DNA from: Streptomyces rubellomurinus
Lineage (GTDB): Bacteria > Actinomycetota > Actinomycetes > Streptomycetales > Streptomycetaceae
Reading direction: 5' to 3'
Assembly (NCBI RefSeq): GCF_000961885.1
Contig: NZ_JZKH01000023.1
Location: forward strand, 1-64,000
Length of the DNA: 64,000 bases
Shown here: piece by piece, positions 32,325-39,696 of the stretch
Layout: each line of letters opens with the position of its first letter
Position numbering within the stretch: the first letter of the stretch is position 1
Made by a program: the position numbers and the translations under genes
The notes under the pieces: model-generated
Database searches by the model: none
Seen by the model: only the letters and a program-made list of their open reading frames with translations
Told to the model about the DNA's origin: nothing

Positions 32325-33524
32325 ATGCCCGAGCTGTGGCTGCCCGGTGCCGAGATCCACGACCTCGGCGACCACGCGCCGACCGACCAGCAGTACCCGC
32401 CGAAGGCCATCGCCCACATCACCTGGGACCGCAACGCGACCGCCGACGCCCCGCAGGACTGGTGCACCTACGAGGACCTGGTCGGCTACTTCACCGGCAG
32501 CGGCGCCGGCGACGCCCCGCACCTGGTCTGGGACCCGTTCAGCGGCCGCACCGCCCAGCTGTTCCCGGCCGACTCCCGCTCGAAGAGCCTGCTCAGCCCG
32601 GGCCAGAGCCCGACCCGCACCAACCGGGCCGGCCGGGTGGTCATCCAGATCGAGGCGGTGTTCTTCCCGTACTGCCGCCACCAGGGCACCGTCTACCCGA
32701 GGCTGGTGGACACCCCGTGCGCCGGCTGGGACCGCATCCACGCCTGGATCGCCTCCTGGGGCGTGCCGGACGCCTGGCCGATGGGCCGGCCCGTCGACTT
32801 CACCCCGCACCGCGACGAGCACGTCTGGGAGACCTGCGGCGGCTGGTTCGCGCACGCCCACGTGCCGTACAACGACCACACCGACCCCGGCGCCTGGCCG
32901 GCCTTCCCGGTCGGTCCCGGCTCGCCGGGCACCCCGCCCTCGCAGCAGCACCCGGTGCCCCCGCAGGACCCGGGCCCGGCCCGCTACGAGACGGACATCA
33001 ACGGGCTGCCGTACGGCTACGGCGCGCACGGCTACCAGGTGACGGTGGTCGGCCGCGCGCTGGTGCGGGAAGGCTTCGGCACCCACTACCGCTCCGGCCC
33101 GGGACCGGACTGGACGGACGCCGACACCGAGAACTACGCGGACTACCAGCGCAGCCTCGGCTACACCGGCCAGGCCGCGGACGGCGTCCCCGGGGAGGCC
33201 TCGCTGCGCCGGCTGCTCGGCTACCTGCCCGGGCCGCGCACCGTCTCGGTGGCGCACGCGGCCGCCGCCGCCCGGCAGGACCCGCCCGCCGAGCAGGGGC
33301 ACCGCACGTACGGCGCCGAGGTGGCGATCGTCGAGCAGGCGCTCGCCGACGAGGGGCTGCTCGAACAGCGGTGGGTGGACGGCTCGTTCGGCAGCCTGAC
33401 GGTCGCCGCCTACGCGGCCTGGCAGCGGCGCTGCGGGTACAGCGGCGGGGCGGCGGACGGTGTCCCGGGGCAGGACTCGCTCCGGCGGCTGGGGGCGGCG
33501 CAGGGGTTCGACGTCACCTCCTGA
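32325..33524 (+). CDS. Peptidoglycan-binding-domain protein (possible cell-wall hydrolase)
   Basis: A protein of 399 residues. The first 195 residues form an unassigned globular domain with several Trp, His and Cys (HITWDRNATADAPQDWCTYED, VVIQIEAVFFPYCRHQG, CGGWFAHAHVPYNDHTDPG). The last part is WFAHAHVPYNDHTDPG, similar to the ligand end of phage endolysin or amidase domains. Two peptidoglycan-binding modules follow, at about 222-300 (YAD-YQRSLGYTGQAADGVPGE) and 325-395 (AYAAWQRRCGYSGGAADGVPG). No signal peptide is visible. The ATG at 32325 has GAGGAGGAG just upstream, so it is preferred to 32298. Confidence 0.82.
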   Translation: MPELWLPGAEIHDLGDHAPTDQQYPPKAIAHITWDRNATADAPQDWCTYEDLVGYFTGSGAGDAPHLVWDPFSGRTAQLFPADSRSKSLLSPGQSPTRTNRAGRVVIQIEAVFFPYCRHQGTVYPRLVDTPCAGWDRIHAWIASWGVPDAWPMGRPVDFTPHRDEHVWETCGGWFAHAHVPYNDHTDPGAWPAFPVGPGSPGTPPSQQHPVPPQDPGPARYETDINGLPYGYGAHGYQVTVVGRALVREGFGTHYRSGPGPDWTDADTENYADYQRSLGYTGQAADGVPGEASLRRLLGYLPGPRTVSVAHAAAAARQDPPAEQGHRTYGAEVAIVEQALADEGLLEQRWVDGSFGSLTVAAYAAWQRRCGYSGGAADGVPGQDSLRRLGAAQGFDVTS

Positions 33525-33581
33525 GGGGGGGAGGCCGAGCGCGGGGAATGCCGCCGCCGGGGGCGGGCGTTGTGGACGGGC

Positions 33582-34679
33582 GTGACCAGCCCGATCCCGA
33601 CCCCGACCTCCGGTCCGACCCCGATCCCGACCTCCGGTCCGATCCCGACCTCCGGCCCGATCCCGGCGAAGGCCCCCGGCCGGCCCCCGGCGGTGCGGCT
33701 CTCCGTCCTCGACCGGTCCCGGACCAGGCGCGGCGAGGAGCCGGCCGAGGCGCTGCGCGCGACGGTCGCCCTCGCCCGTGAGGCCGAGCGGCTCGGCTAC
33801 CACCGCTTCTGGGTCTCCGAGCACCACGGCGTGCCCGGCGTGGCCGGCTCGGCGCCCACCGTGCTGGCCGCGGCGGTCGCCTCGGCCACCACCCGGATCC
33901 GGGTCGGCACCGGCGGCGTGATGCTGCCCAACCACCGGCCGATGGTGGTGGCCGAGCAGTTCGGTGTGCTGGCCGCGCTGTTCCCGGGCCGGATCGACAT
34001 GGGGCTGGGGCGCTCGGTCGGCTTCACCGACGGCGTGCGGCGGGCGCTCGGCCGGGAGAAGGACGCCGCGGACGACTTCGCCGCCCAACTGGCCGAACTG
34101 CTCGGCTGGTTCGACGGCACCCAGCAGGTGCACCCGGGCGTGCGCGCCCGCCCGGCGGAGGGCCTGCGGGTGCCGGCCTTCGTCCTGGCCACCGGCGAGG
34201 GCGCGGACCTCGCCGCCGCGGCCGGGCTGCCGCTGGTGATCGCCGCCGCGCACGGCGAGGAGCGGATGCTCGCGGCGATCGACCGCTACCGCGACCGCTT
34301 CCGGCCCTCGGCGCAGGCCGCCGAGCCGTACGTGGTGGTCTCCGGCACGGTGGCGGTCGCCGGGACGGTCGAGCGGGCCCGGGACCTGCTCGTGCCGGAG
34401 GCGTGGGCGGGCGCCTACTCCCGCACCCACGGCGAGTTCCCGCCGCTCGCGCCGGTGGCCGAGATCCGGGCCCGGACGATGAGCGCGCGGGAGCGGGCCG
34501 CGTTCGAGCAGTCGCTGAAGGGCCACATCGCGGGCACCCCCGCGCAGGCGGCCGCCGAACTCGCCGCCCTGGTGGCCCGCAGCGGCGCGGACGAGTTCCT
34601 GGTCGCCACGAGCAGCTACGACCGCGCGGCGCTGCTCGACTCCTACCGGCTGCTGGCGGAGGCGGTCGGGCAGGTCTGA
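33582..34679 (+). CDS. LLM-class flavin-dependent oxidoreductase (luciferase-like monooxygenase)
   Basis: A protein of 365 residues from the GTG at 33582. The domain itself begins at VRLSVLDRSRTRRGE and continues with AERLGYHRFWVSEHHGVPGVAGSAP, TRIRVGTGGVMLPNHRP, the EQFGVLAALFPGRIDMGLGRS stretch and GTPAQAAAELAALV. It would use reduced flavin and O2 on an unknown substrate. The first 37 residues are a Pro/Thr/Ser/Gly repeat encoded by tandem DNA repeats and absent from typical family members. A start at the in-frame GTG 33693 would give a normal length. Neither start has a clear ribosome site. Confidence 0.85.
   Translation: MTSPIPTPTSGPTPIPTSGPIPTSGPIPAKAPGRPPAVRLSVLDRSRTRRGEEPAEALRATVALAREAERLGYHRFWVSEHHGVPGVAGSAPTVLAAAVASATTRIRVGTGGVMLPNHRPMVVAEQFGVLAALFPGRIDMGLGRSVGFTDGVRRALGREKDAADDFAAQLAELLGWFDGTQQVHPGVRARPAEGLRVPAFVLATGEGADLAAAAGLPLVIAAAHGEERMLAAIDRYRDRFRPSAQAAEPYVVVSGTVAVAGTVERARDLLVPEAWAGAYSRTHGEFPPLAPVAEIRARTMSARERAAFEQSLKGHIAGTPAQAAAELAALVARSGADEFLVATSSYDRAALLDSYRLLAEAVGQV
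33591..33666. repeat. 24/24/18-bp tandem repeats at the start of the LLM oxidoreductase
   Basis: Units 33591-33614, 33615-33638 and 33639-33656, plus a partial unit, are built from CCGATCCCGA and CCTCCGGT blocks. They are multiples of three. If translated they encode Pro-x-Pro-Thr-Ser-Gly repeats. They may instead be a leader if translation starts at 33693. Confidence 0.85.
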
Positions 34680-34797
34680 CGGACAGGTCTGACGGCACGG
34701 CGGGCCTGCCGGGCCTGGCGGGCGGGGCTCGCACCAGGGCTCCGACCTGGGCGGTCCGCGGATTTCTGACCTGGTGTGATGACCTGCTAGTGTTCAT

Positions 34798-34941
34798 GAC
34801 GTCGAGAGGAAACGATCTCTCGAACAGGCGTCAGCGGTGCTACCAGAGCACGTCCTACTTTCAGTAGGAAGAGTCCGTGCGACCCGGGCCTGGCGCTCCA
34901 CCCGAAGGGGCTCGTTCCGTCCAGCGGAACGGGCCCCTTCG
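34798..34941 (+). ncRNA. Candidate small RNA, copy 2 (complete)
   Basis: About 144 nt. Hairpin 1 (34802-34808 with 34817-34823, TCGAGAG/CTCTCGA) is closed by GACG/CGTC (34798-34801 with 34829-34832). Hairpin 2 is GTGCT/AGCAC (34837-34841 with 34847-34851). Hairpin 3 is TCCTACT/AGTAGGA (34853-34859 with 34863-34869). A 17-bp terminator ends it. A TAGTGT -10 box lies at 34788-34793; the -35 is weak. The block 34825-34900 is repeated at 1-76 with pairing-preserving changes. Size and shape resemble conserved streptomycete sRNAs such as scr5239, but I cannot confirm identity. It sits between two + strand genes. Confidence 0.7.
34903..34941 (+). terminator. Terminator of sRNA copy 2
   Basis: A perfect 17-bp stem (34903-34919 with 34925-34941, one T-G pair, loop TCCAG) is followed by TCGTTCC. 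It is the strongest hairpin in the region. It is unrelated in sequence to the hairpin after copy 1. Confidence 0.8.
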
Positions 34942-34944
34942 TCG

Positions 34945-35295
34945 TTCCCGGCCGTCGTTCCCGGCCGCGCCGAGCGCATCCTCTTATCGCACTTTCGGTC
35001 GCGAAACCCGCCGCCACGGCCGGGTATCGGCCAAGGTCCCCCACCAGGTGACCGGTCGGCGTCGCGCCACTCCGCTCGGTGACGGCGGGCGGGCCAGCGG
35101 CTTTGCCGCCTTGGCAGGCTTGACTGATCGTCAGATCTTGGCCGGAACTCAACGCCGATGGTGTGAATATGCCACCGGAATGTTCGTCATCTCGAAACCG
35201 CCAGTAGCCTTCCGTGTCGAACCCGCCACTGCTGGTGGCGATCCGGCCGGAGCCGTGCTGCGCCCCGGCCGCCCAGACCCCGCGAAGGAGCCGGT
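34945..35295 (+). other. Intergenic region upstream of the roadblock operon
   Basis: No gene was recognised. The part 35110-35215 is AT-richer, with TTGACTGATCGTCAG at 35118-35132 containing the inverted repeat TGAC-TGATC-GTCA. The roadblock promoter is probably here, and an AAGGAG ribosome site at 35285-35290 precedes the GTG start at 35296. Confidence 0.4.
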
Positions 35296-35679
35296 GTGCC
35301 GGGTATCGACGAATGCCTCTCCGGGGCCATGACGATCGCCGGGGCGCGCGCCGCGAGCCTGGTCGACTGGGGGAGCGGACTCGCCCTCGGCAGCCTCGGC
35401 GACAGCCCGGCCGGCGAGTACGAGACCGCCGCCGCCGAGGCAACCGACCTGGTACGAGCAGCCGTTGAGAGCCAGACCTTCACCGCGGCGGAGGAGCGGC
35501 GGGCACCGCTCGAGGACATCATCGTCACCGCGGGCCGAAGCTACCACCTGATCCGCTTCATCGACACCGTCTTCGACAGCCGGCTCGTGCTGCACCTCTG
35601 GCTCGACCGCGACGAGGGCAACCTCGCCGCCGCCCGCTTCCGCCTCCGGGCGCTCGCCGAGGACCTGGTGCTCGGGTGA
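35296..35679 (+). CDS. Roadblock/LC7 domain protein, first of three
   Basis: A protein of 127 residues forming one roadblock/LC7 domain: CLSGAMTIAGARAASLVDWGSGLALG at the start, then APLEDIIVTAGRSYHLIRFID and a final strand-helix VLHLWLDRDEGNLAAARFRLRALAEDLVLG. In streptomycetes roadblock proteins usually act with small GTPases in conservons. Here none is present. The GTG start has AAGGAG 5 bp upstream. Its stop overlaps the next small ORF as GTGA. Confidence 0.85.
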   Translation: MPGIDECLSGAMTIAGARAASLVDWGSGLALGSLGDSPAGEYETAAAEATDLVRAAVESQTFTAAEERRAPLEDIIVTAGRSYHLIRFIDTVFDSRLVLHLWLDRDEGNLAAARFRLRALAEDLVLG

Positions 35680-35813
35680 GCGCCGTGCCCGTCGAGGCAG
35701 TCGGGGTCGAGACCGGGGCCGCCGGGGCCGACGTCGAGACCGGAGCCGAGGCCGGGGCCCCGGCCGCGACCATCCGTTTCCGGCCGCCGACCCCCGGACG
35801 GAGGCCCGCGTGA
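35676..35813 (+). CDS. 45-residue ORF nested between roadblock and DUF4388-like genes
   Basis: A frame of 46 codons starts at the GTG 35676-35678, overlapping the roadblock stop (GTGA). It ends with a TGA at 35811-35813 overlapping the next GTG start (GTGA again). This double 4-bp coupling is the pattern of real operon genes. The product is Ala/Gly/Glu-rich at first (EAVGVETGAAGADVETGA) and ends with a basic RFRPPTPGRRPA tail. No family is recognised. It may be a genuine small protein or only a translational bridge. Confidence 0.5.
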   Translation: MSAVPVEAVGVETGAAGADVETGAEAGAPAATIRFRPPTPGRRPA

Positions 35814-36907
35814 CCACCGCTCCGGCCCCGCCCGTCGAGGACGTCTCCGGCGCGGCCGCCGTGTCTGCCGACACCGCGGCCACCGGCACCGAGGACGTCC
35901 CGCCCACCCCGCGCACCCCGGGCGAGGCGCTCGACCTGCTCGCCGTCCGCCACGCCACCGGCGCCCTGCACGGCCCGCTCGGCAGCCTGTACCTCGTCGA
36001 CGGCCAGGTCGTCGCCGCCGACTCCGACCGCGCCCCCGGCCTGGTCGACCTGCTCACCGGCTGCGGCCGGACCACCCCCGAGGGCTGGGACGGGCTGCTC
36101 CGGGAGCACGGCCCGAGCGGCCGGGTCGGCGAGGTGCTGGTCGAGCGGCGGCTGCTCACCCGCGGCGAGCTCGAACTCGGCCACCTGGGCACGCTGTTCG
36201 ACGCCGCCTTCTTCGTCCTGGCCGACCCGGCCGGCGGCACCTGGCGGTTCGAAGCCGACGCCCGGCACTGGCTCGGCCCGGTCGCGGAGGTCGAACCGGA
36301 CCGGCTGCGCCGCGAGGTCGAGCGCCGGCGCCGCCTGCTGGACGGGATCTGGCCCTGGCCGCAGCTCGACACCGAGCCCGTGCGCCCCGCCGCGCACAGC
36401 CGGCTGCCCGCGCACCGCGCGTCCGGCCGCCGGCGCCGCGAGCTGCTGGACCACGCGGACGGCCGAAGAACCCCGGCGGACCTGGCCCGGCTGCTCGGCC
36501 GCTCCGGCTTCGGGGTGACGGCCGACGTCCGCCGCCTGGCCGCCGCCGGACTGCTCGACCTGCCACGGCACACGACGCCGGACGTCCCGGCGGAGGCCGG
36601 CCGGGCGGAGGCCGACCCCGCAGAGGCCGACCCCGCGCGGCCCGGTCGCCCGGAGCCGTCCGCGGAACCCGCCGATCGGAGCGGCCTGCACCGCAGGATC
36701 CCCGGCGCGACCCTGCGCGGCCCCGGGCTCCGCACCGCCGCAACGACCACGCGCGCAACGACCACGCGCGCCACGGCCACGCCCGCCACGGCCGCTCGCG
36801 CCACCACCACGCCCGCCACGGCCGCGGCCCACCCGCCGCTGGCCGTCCCCGACCCGGACATCGCGCTGCTGACCCGGGTCCGAGACCTTCTGGAGGCCCG
36901 ACTTTGA
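35810..36907 (+). CDS. DUF4388-like protein with C-terminal winged-helix-like part
   Basis: A protein of 365 residues. After a low-complexity N-terminus, the region 38-165 has features of DUF4388/PATAN-type proteins (ALDLLAVRHATGALHGPLGSL, LVDGQVVAADSD, GRVGEVLVERRLLTRGELELG, FDAAFFVLADPAGGTWRFE). A helix-turn-helix-like stretch follows (RRRRELLDHADGRRTPADLARL, VRRLAAAGLLDLP). A repetitive Thr/Ala/Arg tail ends the protein. Such proteins often accompany roadblock and Ras-like GTPase systems. The GTG start has GGAGG 5 bp upstream. Confidence 0.75.
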   Translation: MTTAPAPPVEDVSGAAAVSADTAATGTEDVPPTPRTPGEALDLLAVRHATGALHGPLGSLYLVDGQVVAADSDRAPGLVDLLTGCGRTTPEGWDGLLREHGPSGRVGEVLVERRLLTRGELELGHLGTLFDAAFFVLADPAGGTWRFEADARHWLGPVAEVEPDRLRREVERRRRLLDGIWPWPQLDTEPVRPAAHSRLPAHRASGRRRRELLDHADGRRTPADLARLLGRSGFGVTADVRRLAAAGLLDLPRHTTPDVPAEAGRAEADPAEADPARPGRPEPSAEPADRSGLHRRIPGATLRGPGLRTAATTTRATTTRATATPATAARATTTPATAAAHPPLAVPDPDIALLTRVRDLLEARL

Positions 36908-36941
36908 CCCACTCCCCGCCCGCGACCCCGCCGCCCCGGCC

Positions 36942-37382
36942 ATGAGGCGGGCGCTGAAGCAGCGTGTCGGAAGGAGACAACTGATCGCCTTGGAGACCGA
37001 GCTGCTCGCCGAACTGCACGTGGTCAAGCGCCGCACCCCGCACCTCGCGGGCGGCCTGGTGGCCAGCGTCGACGGCCTGCTCATCGCCCACGACACGCAC
37101 GGCACCGAGCCCTCCGGGCTGGCCGCGATGACGGCGGCCGCGCTCTCGCTCGCCCAGCGGCTCGCCGACACCACCGGCCAGGGCGAGTTCCGCGAGTCGC
37201 TGGTGCGCGGCGAGCACGGCTACGTCGCCACCTACGCGGCCGGCGGCAGCTGCGTGCTGACCCTGCTGGCGCATCCGGACGTCAACGTCGGCCGGCTGCA
37301 CCTGGAGGCCCGCCGCAGCGCGCAGCGGATCGCCGCGCTGCTCGGCGAGAGCCCGCAGCCGGGCGCGGCCGCCCCGGGCTGA
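36942..37382 (+). CDS. Roadblock/LC7 domain protein, second of three
   Basis: A protein of 146 residues as drawn. The domain runs from about residue 18 (ETELLAELHVVKRRTPHLAGGLVAS) through LLIAHDTHGTEPSGLAAMTAAAL to VLTLLAHPDVNVGRLHLEARRSAQRIAALLG. The ATG at 36942 lacks a ribosome site. A clear GGAAGGAG is inside the frame at 36969-36975, so translation may really start at CTG 36981 or TTG 36990. That would remove a basic extension and leave just the domain. Confidence 0.82.
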   Translation: MRRALKQRVGRRQLIALETELLAELHVVKRRTPHLAGGLVASVDGLLIAHDTHGTEPSGLAAMTAAALSLAQRLADTTGQGEFRESLVRGEHGYVATYAAGGSCVLTLLAHPDVNVGRLHLEARRSAQRIAALLGESPQPGAAAPG

Positions 37383-37452
37383 CCCCGACCGCAGCACCTT
37401 CCCGCCACCACTCAGCCAACGAACACCTCACCAACGAACGGGAGTTACCGAC

Positions 37453-37827
37453 ATGACCGACGCAGCCGGCGCGCTCAAGCAGGCCATGACCACCATCGAG
37501 GGCGCCCTCGGCGCGGCCCTGGTGGACTACAACAGCGGCATGGCGCTCGCCACCCTGGACGGCCCCGGCGGGCTCGACCTCAACGTGGCCGCAGCGGGCA
37601 ACACCGACGTGGTGCGCGCCAAGATGCGCACCATGGACATGCTCGGCCTGCAGGACGGGATCGAGGACATGCTGATCACCCTCACCGGCCAGTACCACCT
37701 GATCCGCCCGCTCGCCGGCCGCGGCGGCAAGGGCCTGTTCCTCTACCTGGCGCTGGACCGCTCGCGCGCCAACCTGGCGATGGCCCGCCACCAGCTCACC
37801 CGGATCGAGGCCGACCTGGAGGTCTGA
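37453..37827 (+). CDS. Roadblock/LC7 domain protein, third of three
   Basis: A protein of 124 residues: ALKQAMTTIEGALGAALVDYNSGMALATLDG, then DMLITLTGQYHLIRPLAGRGGKGLFLYLAL and a C-terminal RANLAMARHQLTRIEADLEV. It resembles the first protein of the operon more than the second (shared SGxALAxL, YHLIR and NLAxARxxL motifs). The two are probably paralogues that could form a heterodimer. GGGAG precedes the ATG. Confidence 0.87.
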   Translation: MTDAAGALKQAMTTIEGALGAALVDYNSGMALATLDGPGGLDLNVAAAGNTDVVRAKMRTMDMLGLQDGIEDMLITLTGQYHLIRPLAGRGGKGLFLYLALDRSRANLAMARHQLTRIEADLEV

Positions 37828-37849
37828 CCGCTCCCGGTACCGACCGGAC

Positions 37850-37880
37850 GGCCCGGCGGCGGCCTCGGCCCCGCCGGGCC
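37850..37880. terminator. Terminator between the roadblock operon and a convergent gene
   Basis: GGCCCGGCGG (37850-37859) pairs perfectly with CCGCCGGGCC (37871-37880), with a loop that can add further GC pairs. It ends directly before the stop codon of the convergent gene. Confidence 0.7.
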
Positions 37881-38318
37881 TCAGCCCGCTCCCGCCTCGG
37901 CCTCCGCCCACACCACCTCGCCGCCCGGCAGCCCCGCGCACAGCACGCCCTCGGCGCCCAGCACGCTCCACGGTGCGAGCCGCGCGTCCGGCGGCACCGA
38001 CAGCACGCCACCCCCGGCGAAGCCCAGCTCCAGCCCGCCCGCGAGGGTGATCAGGGCGGACTCGACGGTCCGGCCGACCAGCGCCGACAGGGCGGCGGTC
38101 GGCCGGAAGGCCAGCGCCGGGAAGACGTGCTCGACCGTCGCGGGCGCACCGGAAGCCGGCCCGTCGGCGACCGGCCCGGCGGGCGGCGGCGCAGCGAACC
38201 GGAAGTCCTGCACCACCAGGACGCTCACCCGCCCGGTGAGCCCGAGCTCCAGCCGGGTCCCGCCGCCGACCGACTCCACCCGCCGCCCAGCGAGCAGTTC
38301 CGCGATCCCGTTCCGCAT
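37881..38318 (-). CDS. DUF6188-like small protein
   Basis: A protein of 145 residues. It starts MRNGIAELLAGRRVESVGGGTRLELGLTGRVSV and ends with ITLAGGLELGFAGGGVLSVPPDARLAPW, EGVLCAGLPGGEVVWAE. This two-halved beta-rich layout matches actinobacterial DUF6188 proteins as I know them. No function is known. There are no membrane segments. It is convergent with the roadblock operon. Confidence 0.72.
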   Translation of the reverse strand: MRNGIAELLAGRRVESVGGGTRLELGLTGRVSVLVVQDFRFAAPPPAGPVADGPASGAPATVEHVFPALAFRPTAALSALVGRTVESALITLAGGLELGFAGGGVLSVPPDARLAPWSVLGAEGVLCAGLPGGEVVWAEAEAGAG

Positions 38319-38393
38319 GCCCCCAGTCTGGCCCACCCCGTCAGCCGCCCGCCCGTCAGCCGGCCGCGCCTCGGCCGCCCGCCCGCTCGCCCG

Positions 38394-39542
38394 TCAGCCG
38401 GCCGCCCGGCCCCGTACCAGCTCGGCCGGACCGCCCTGCCGCTCCCGGGCGGCCAGCGCGGCGGCCGTGCGGTCCCAGGACGGCCCGGTCAGCAGGGCCC
38501 GGGCCTGCGCCGGGTCGCACAGCCGCCACTCCACCAGCTCCTCCTCCTGCAGCGTGATCGCGTCGAGCAGCTCCGGCGTCAGCCGCCCGCCGTCGTAGAG
38601 GTAGACCAGGACGGCGGTGTCCCGGCCGGTCGCCGGGTCGGCCTGCGGATCGGCCGCGGCCCCCGGCTGCCAGTCCAGCGCCAGCAGCCGCCCCGGCGCG
38701 ACCTCCAGGCCCAGCTCCTCGCGGATCTCCCGCCGGGCCGCCGCCCGGGGCGTCTCCCGGTCCGCCTCGACGCCGCCGCCCGGCAGCGTCCAGTGCGGCA
38801 CCGCCCCGCGCGGCCCCTCGTACGGGCGCAGCCGCACCAGCAGCACCCGTCCGGCGTCGTCGGTGAACACCGCCCGCGCCTTCGCCCGGATGCGCGGCCG
38901 GGTGGCGTAGTACGTCGCCCGGTCCAGCGGCGGATCTGGCGGCGGGTCCGACAGGGCCTCCCCGGTCGCCACCCCGCCGACCGCCGCCCCCAGACCGGGC
39001 GCGGCGGCCAGCCCGACGTACTCGGGCGCCGGGCCGTCCAGCTCCGGCAGGTCCGCCGCGTGCCCGGTCGGCCGGCTGTCCTCCAGCTCCAGCGGCCCGG
39101 CCGCACGCGGCGCCCGCAGGCAGGCCAGCACCCGCCGCGACAGCAGCGGCGGCAGGGCCCGGCCCGCGTCCTCGGCGTCCAGCCAGGCCCAGCCGCCGAC
39201 CTCCGCCGCGTCCGGCCGGAACGCCGCCACCTGCTCGTCCGTCAGCGGGTCCGCCCAGTACAGGTACGCCACGATCGGCGGCCGGCCCTCCTTCACCGCC
39301 CAGTCCACGCACGCCAGTTGCCGCAGCGTCGGGGTGAAGCCCAACTCCTCGGCGATCTCCCGCCCGGCCGTCTCCCGCGGCGACCGGTCCTGCGGCTCCC
39401 AGCCGCCGCCCGGGATCGCCACCGGGTGCTCGCGGTCGTACGGCAGCCGCACCACCAGCACCCGCCCGTGGGCGTCCGGGAACAGCACCCCCGCCGCCGC
39501 CAACAGCCCCCGCCCGCCCGCGTCCACATCCGCCGCCGCCAC
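38394..39542 (-). CDS. Protein with two Nudix hydrolase domains
   Basis: A protein of 382 residues with two complete Nudix boxes: GGGWEPQDRSPRETAGREIAEELG in the first domain (box cut here to its key residues G..E..REIxEELG) and a second box GGGVEADRETPRAAARREIREELG in the second. Each has the catalytic REUxEE core. Nudix enzymes hydrolyse nucleoside diphosphates linked to another group. The region between the domains (about 175-225) is Pro/Gly-rich. The start is unclear; GTG 39542 is preferred because GGAAGGGG precedes it. Two GTG codons upstream (39557, 39563) are alternatives. Confidence 0.85.
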   Translation of the reverse strand: MAAADVDAGGRGLLAAAGVLFPDAHGRVLVVRLPYDREHPVAIPGGGWEPQDRSPRETAGREIAEELGFTPTLRQLACVDWAVKEGRPPIVAYLYWADPLTDEQVAAFRPDAAEVGGWAWLDAEDAGRALPPLLSRRVLACLRAPRAAGPLELEDSRPTGHAADLPELDGPAPEYVGLAAAPGLGAAVGGVATGEALSDPPPDPPLDRATYYATRPRIRAKARAVFTDDAGRVLLVRLRPYEGPRGAVPHWTLPGGGVEADRETPRAAARREIREELGLEVAPGRLLALDWQPGAAADPQADPATGRDTAVLVYLYDGGRLTPELLDAITLQEEELVEWRLCDPAQARALLTGPSWDRTAAALAARERQGGPAELVRGRAAG

Positions 39543-39696
39543 CCCGACCCCTTCCACTTCCACACCGACGACCCGTTCACCCCCGATCCTCCCCCGCGCC
39601 GCCCGCGGCCACCCCCGGCCGCGCTTCGACCCGCCCGCCGATGGGCAGTTCTCCGGGCGAACCCGGACACACCCGGTACGAACGAGGAGAATCCCC

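Noticed and set aside
35296..37827. A standard conservon (cvn) operon
   Set aside because: No histidine-kinase-like protein, DUF742 protein or Ras-like GTPase is present.
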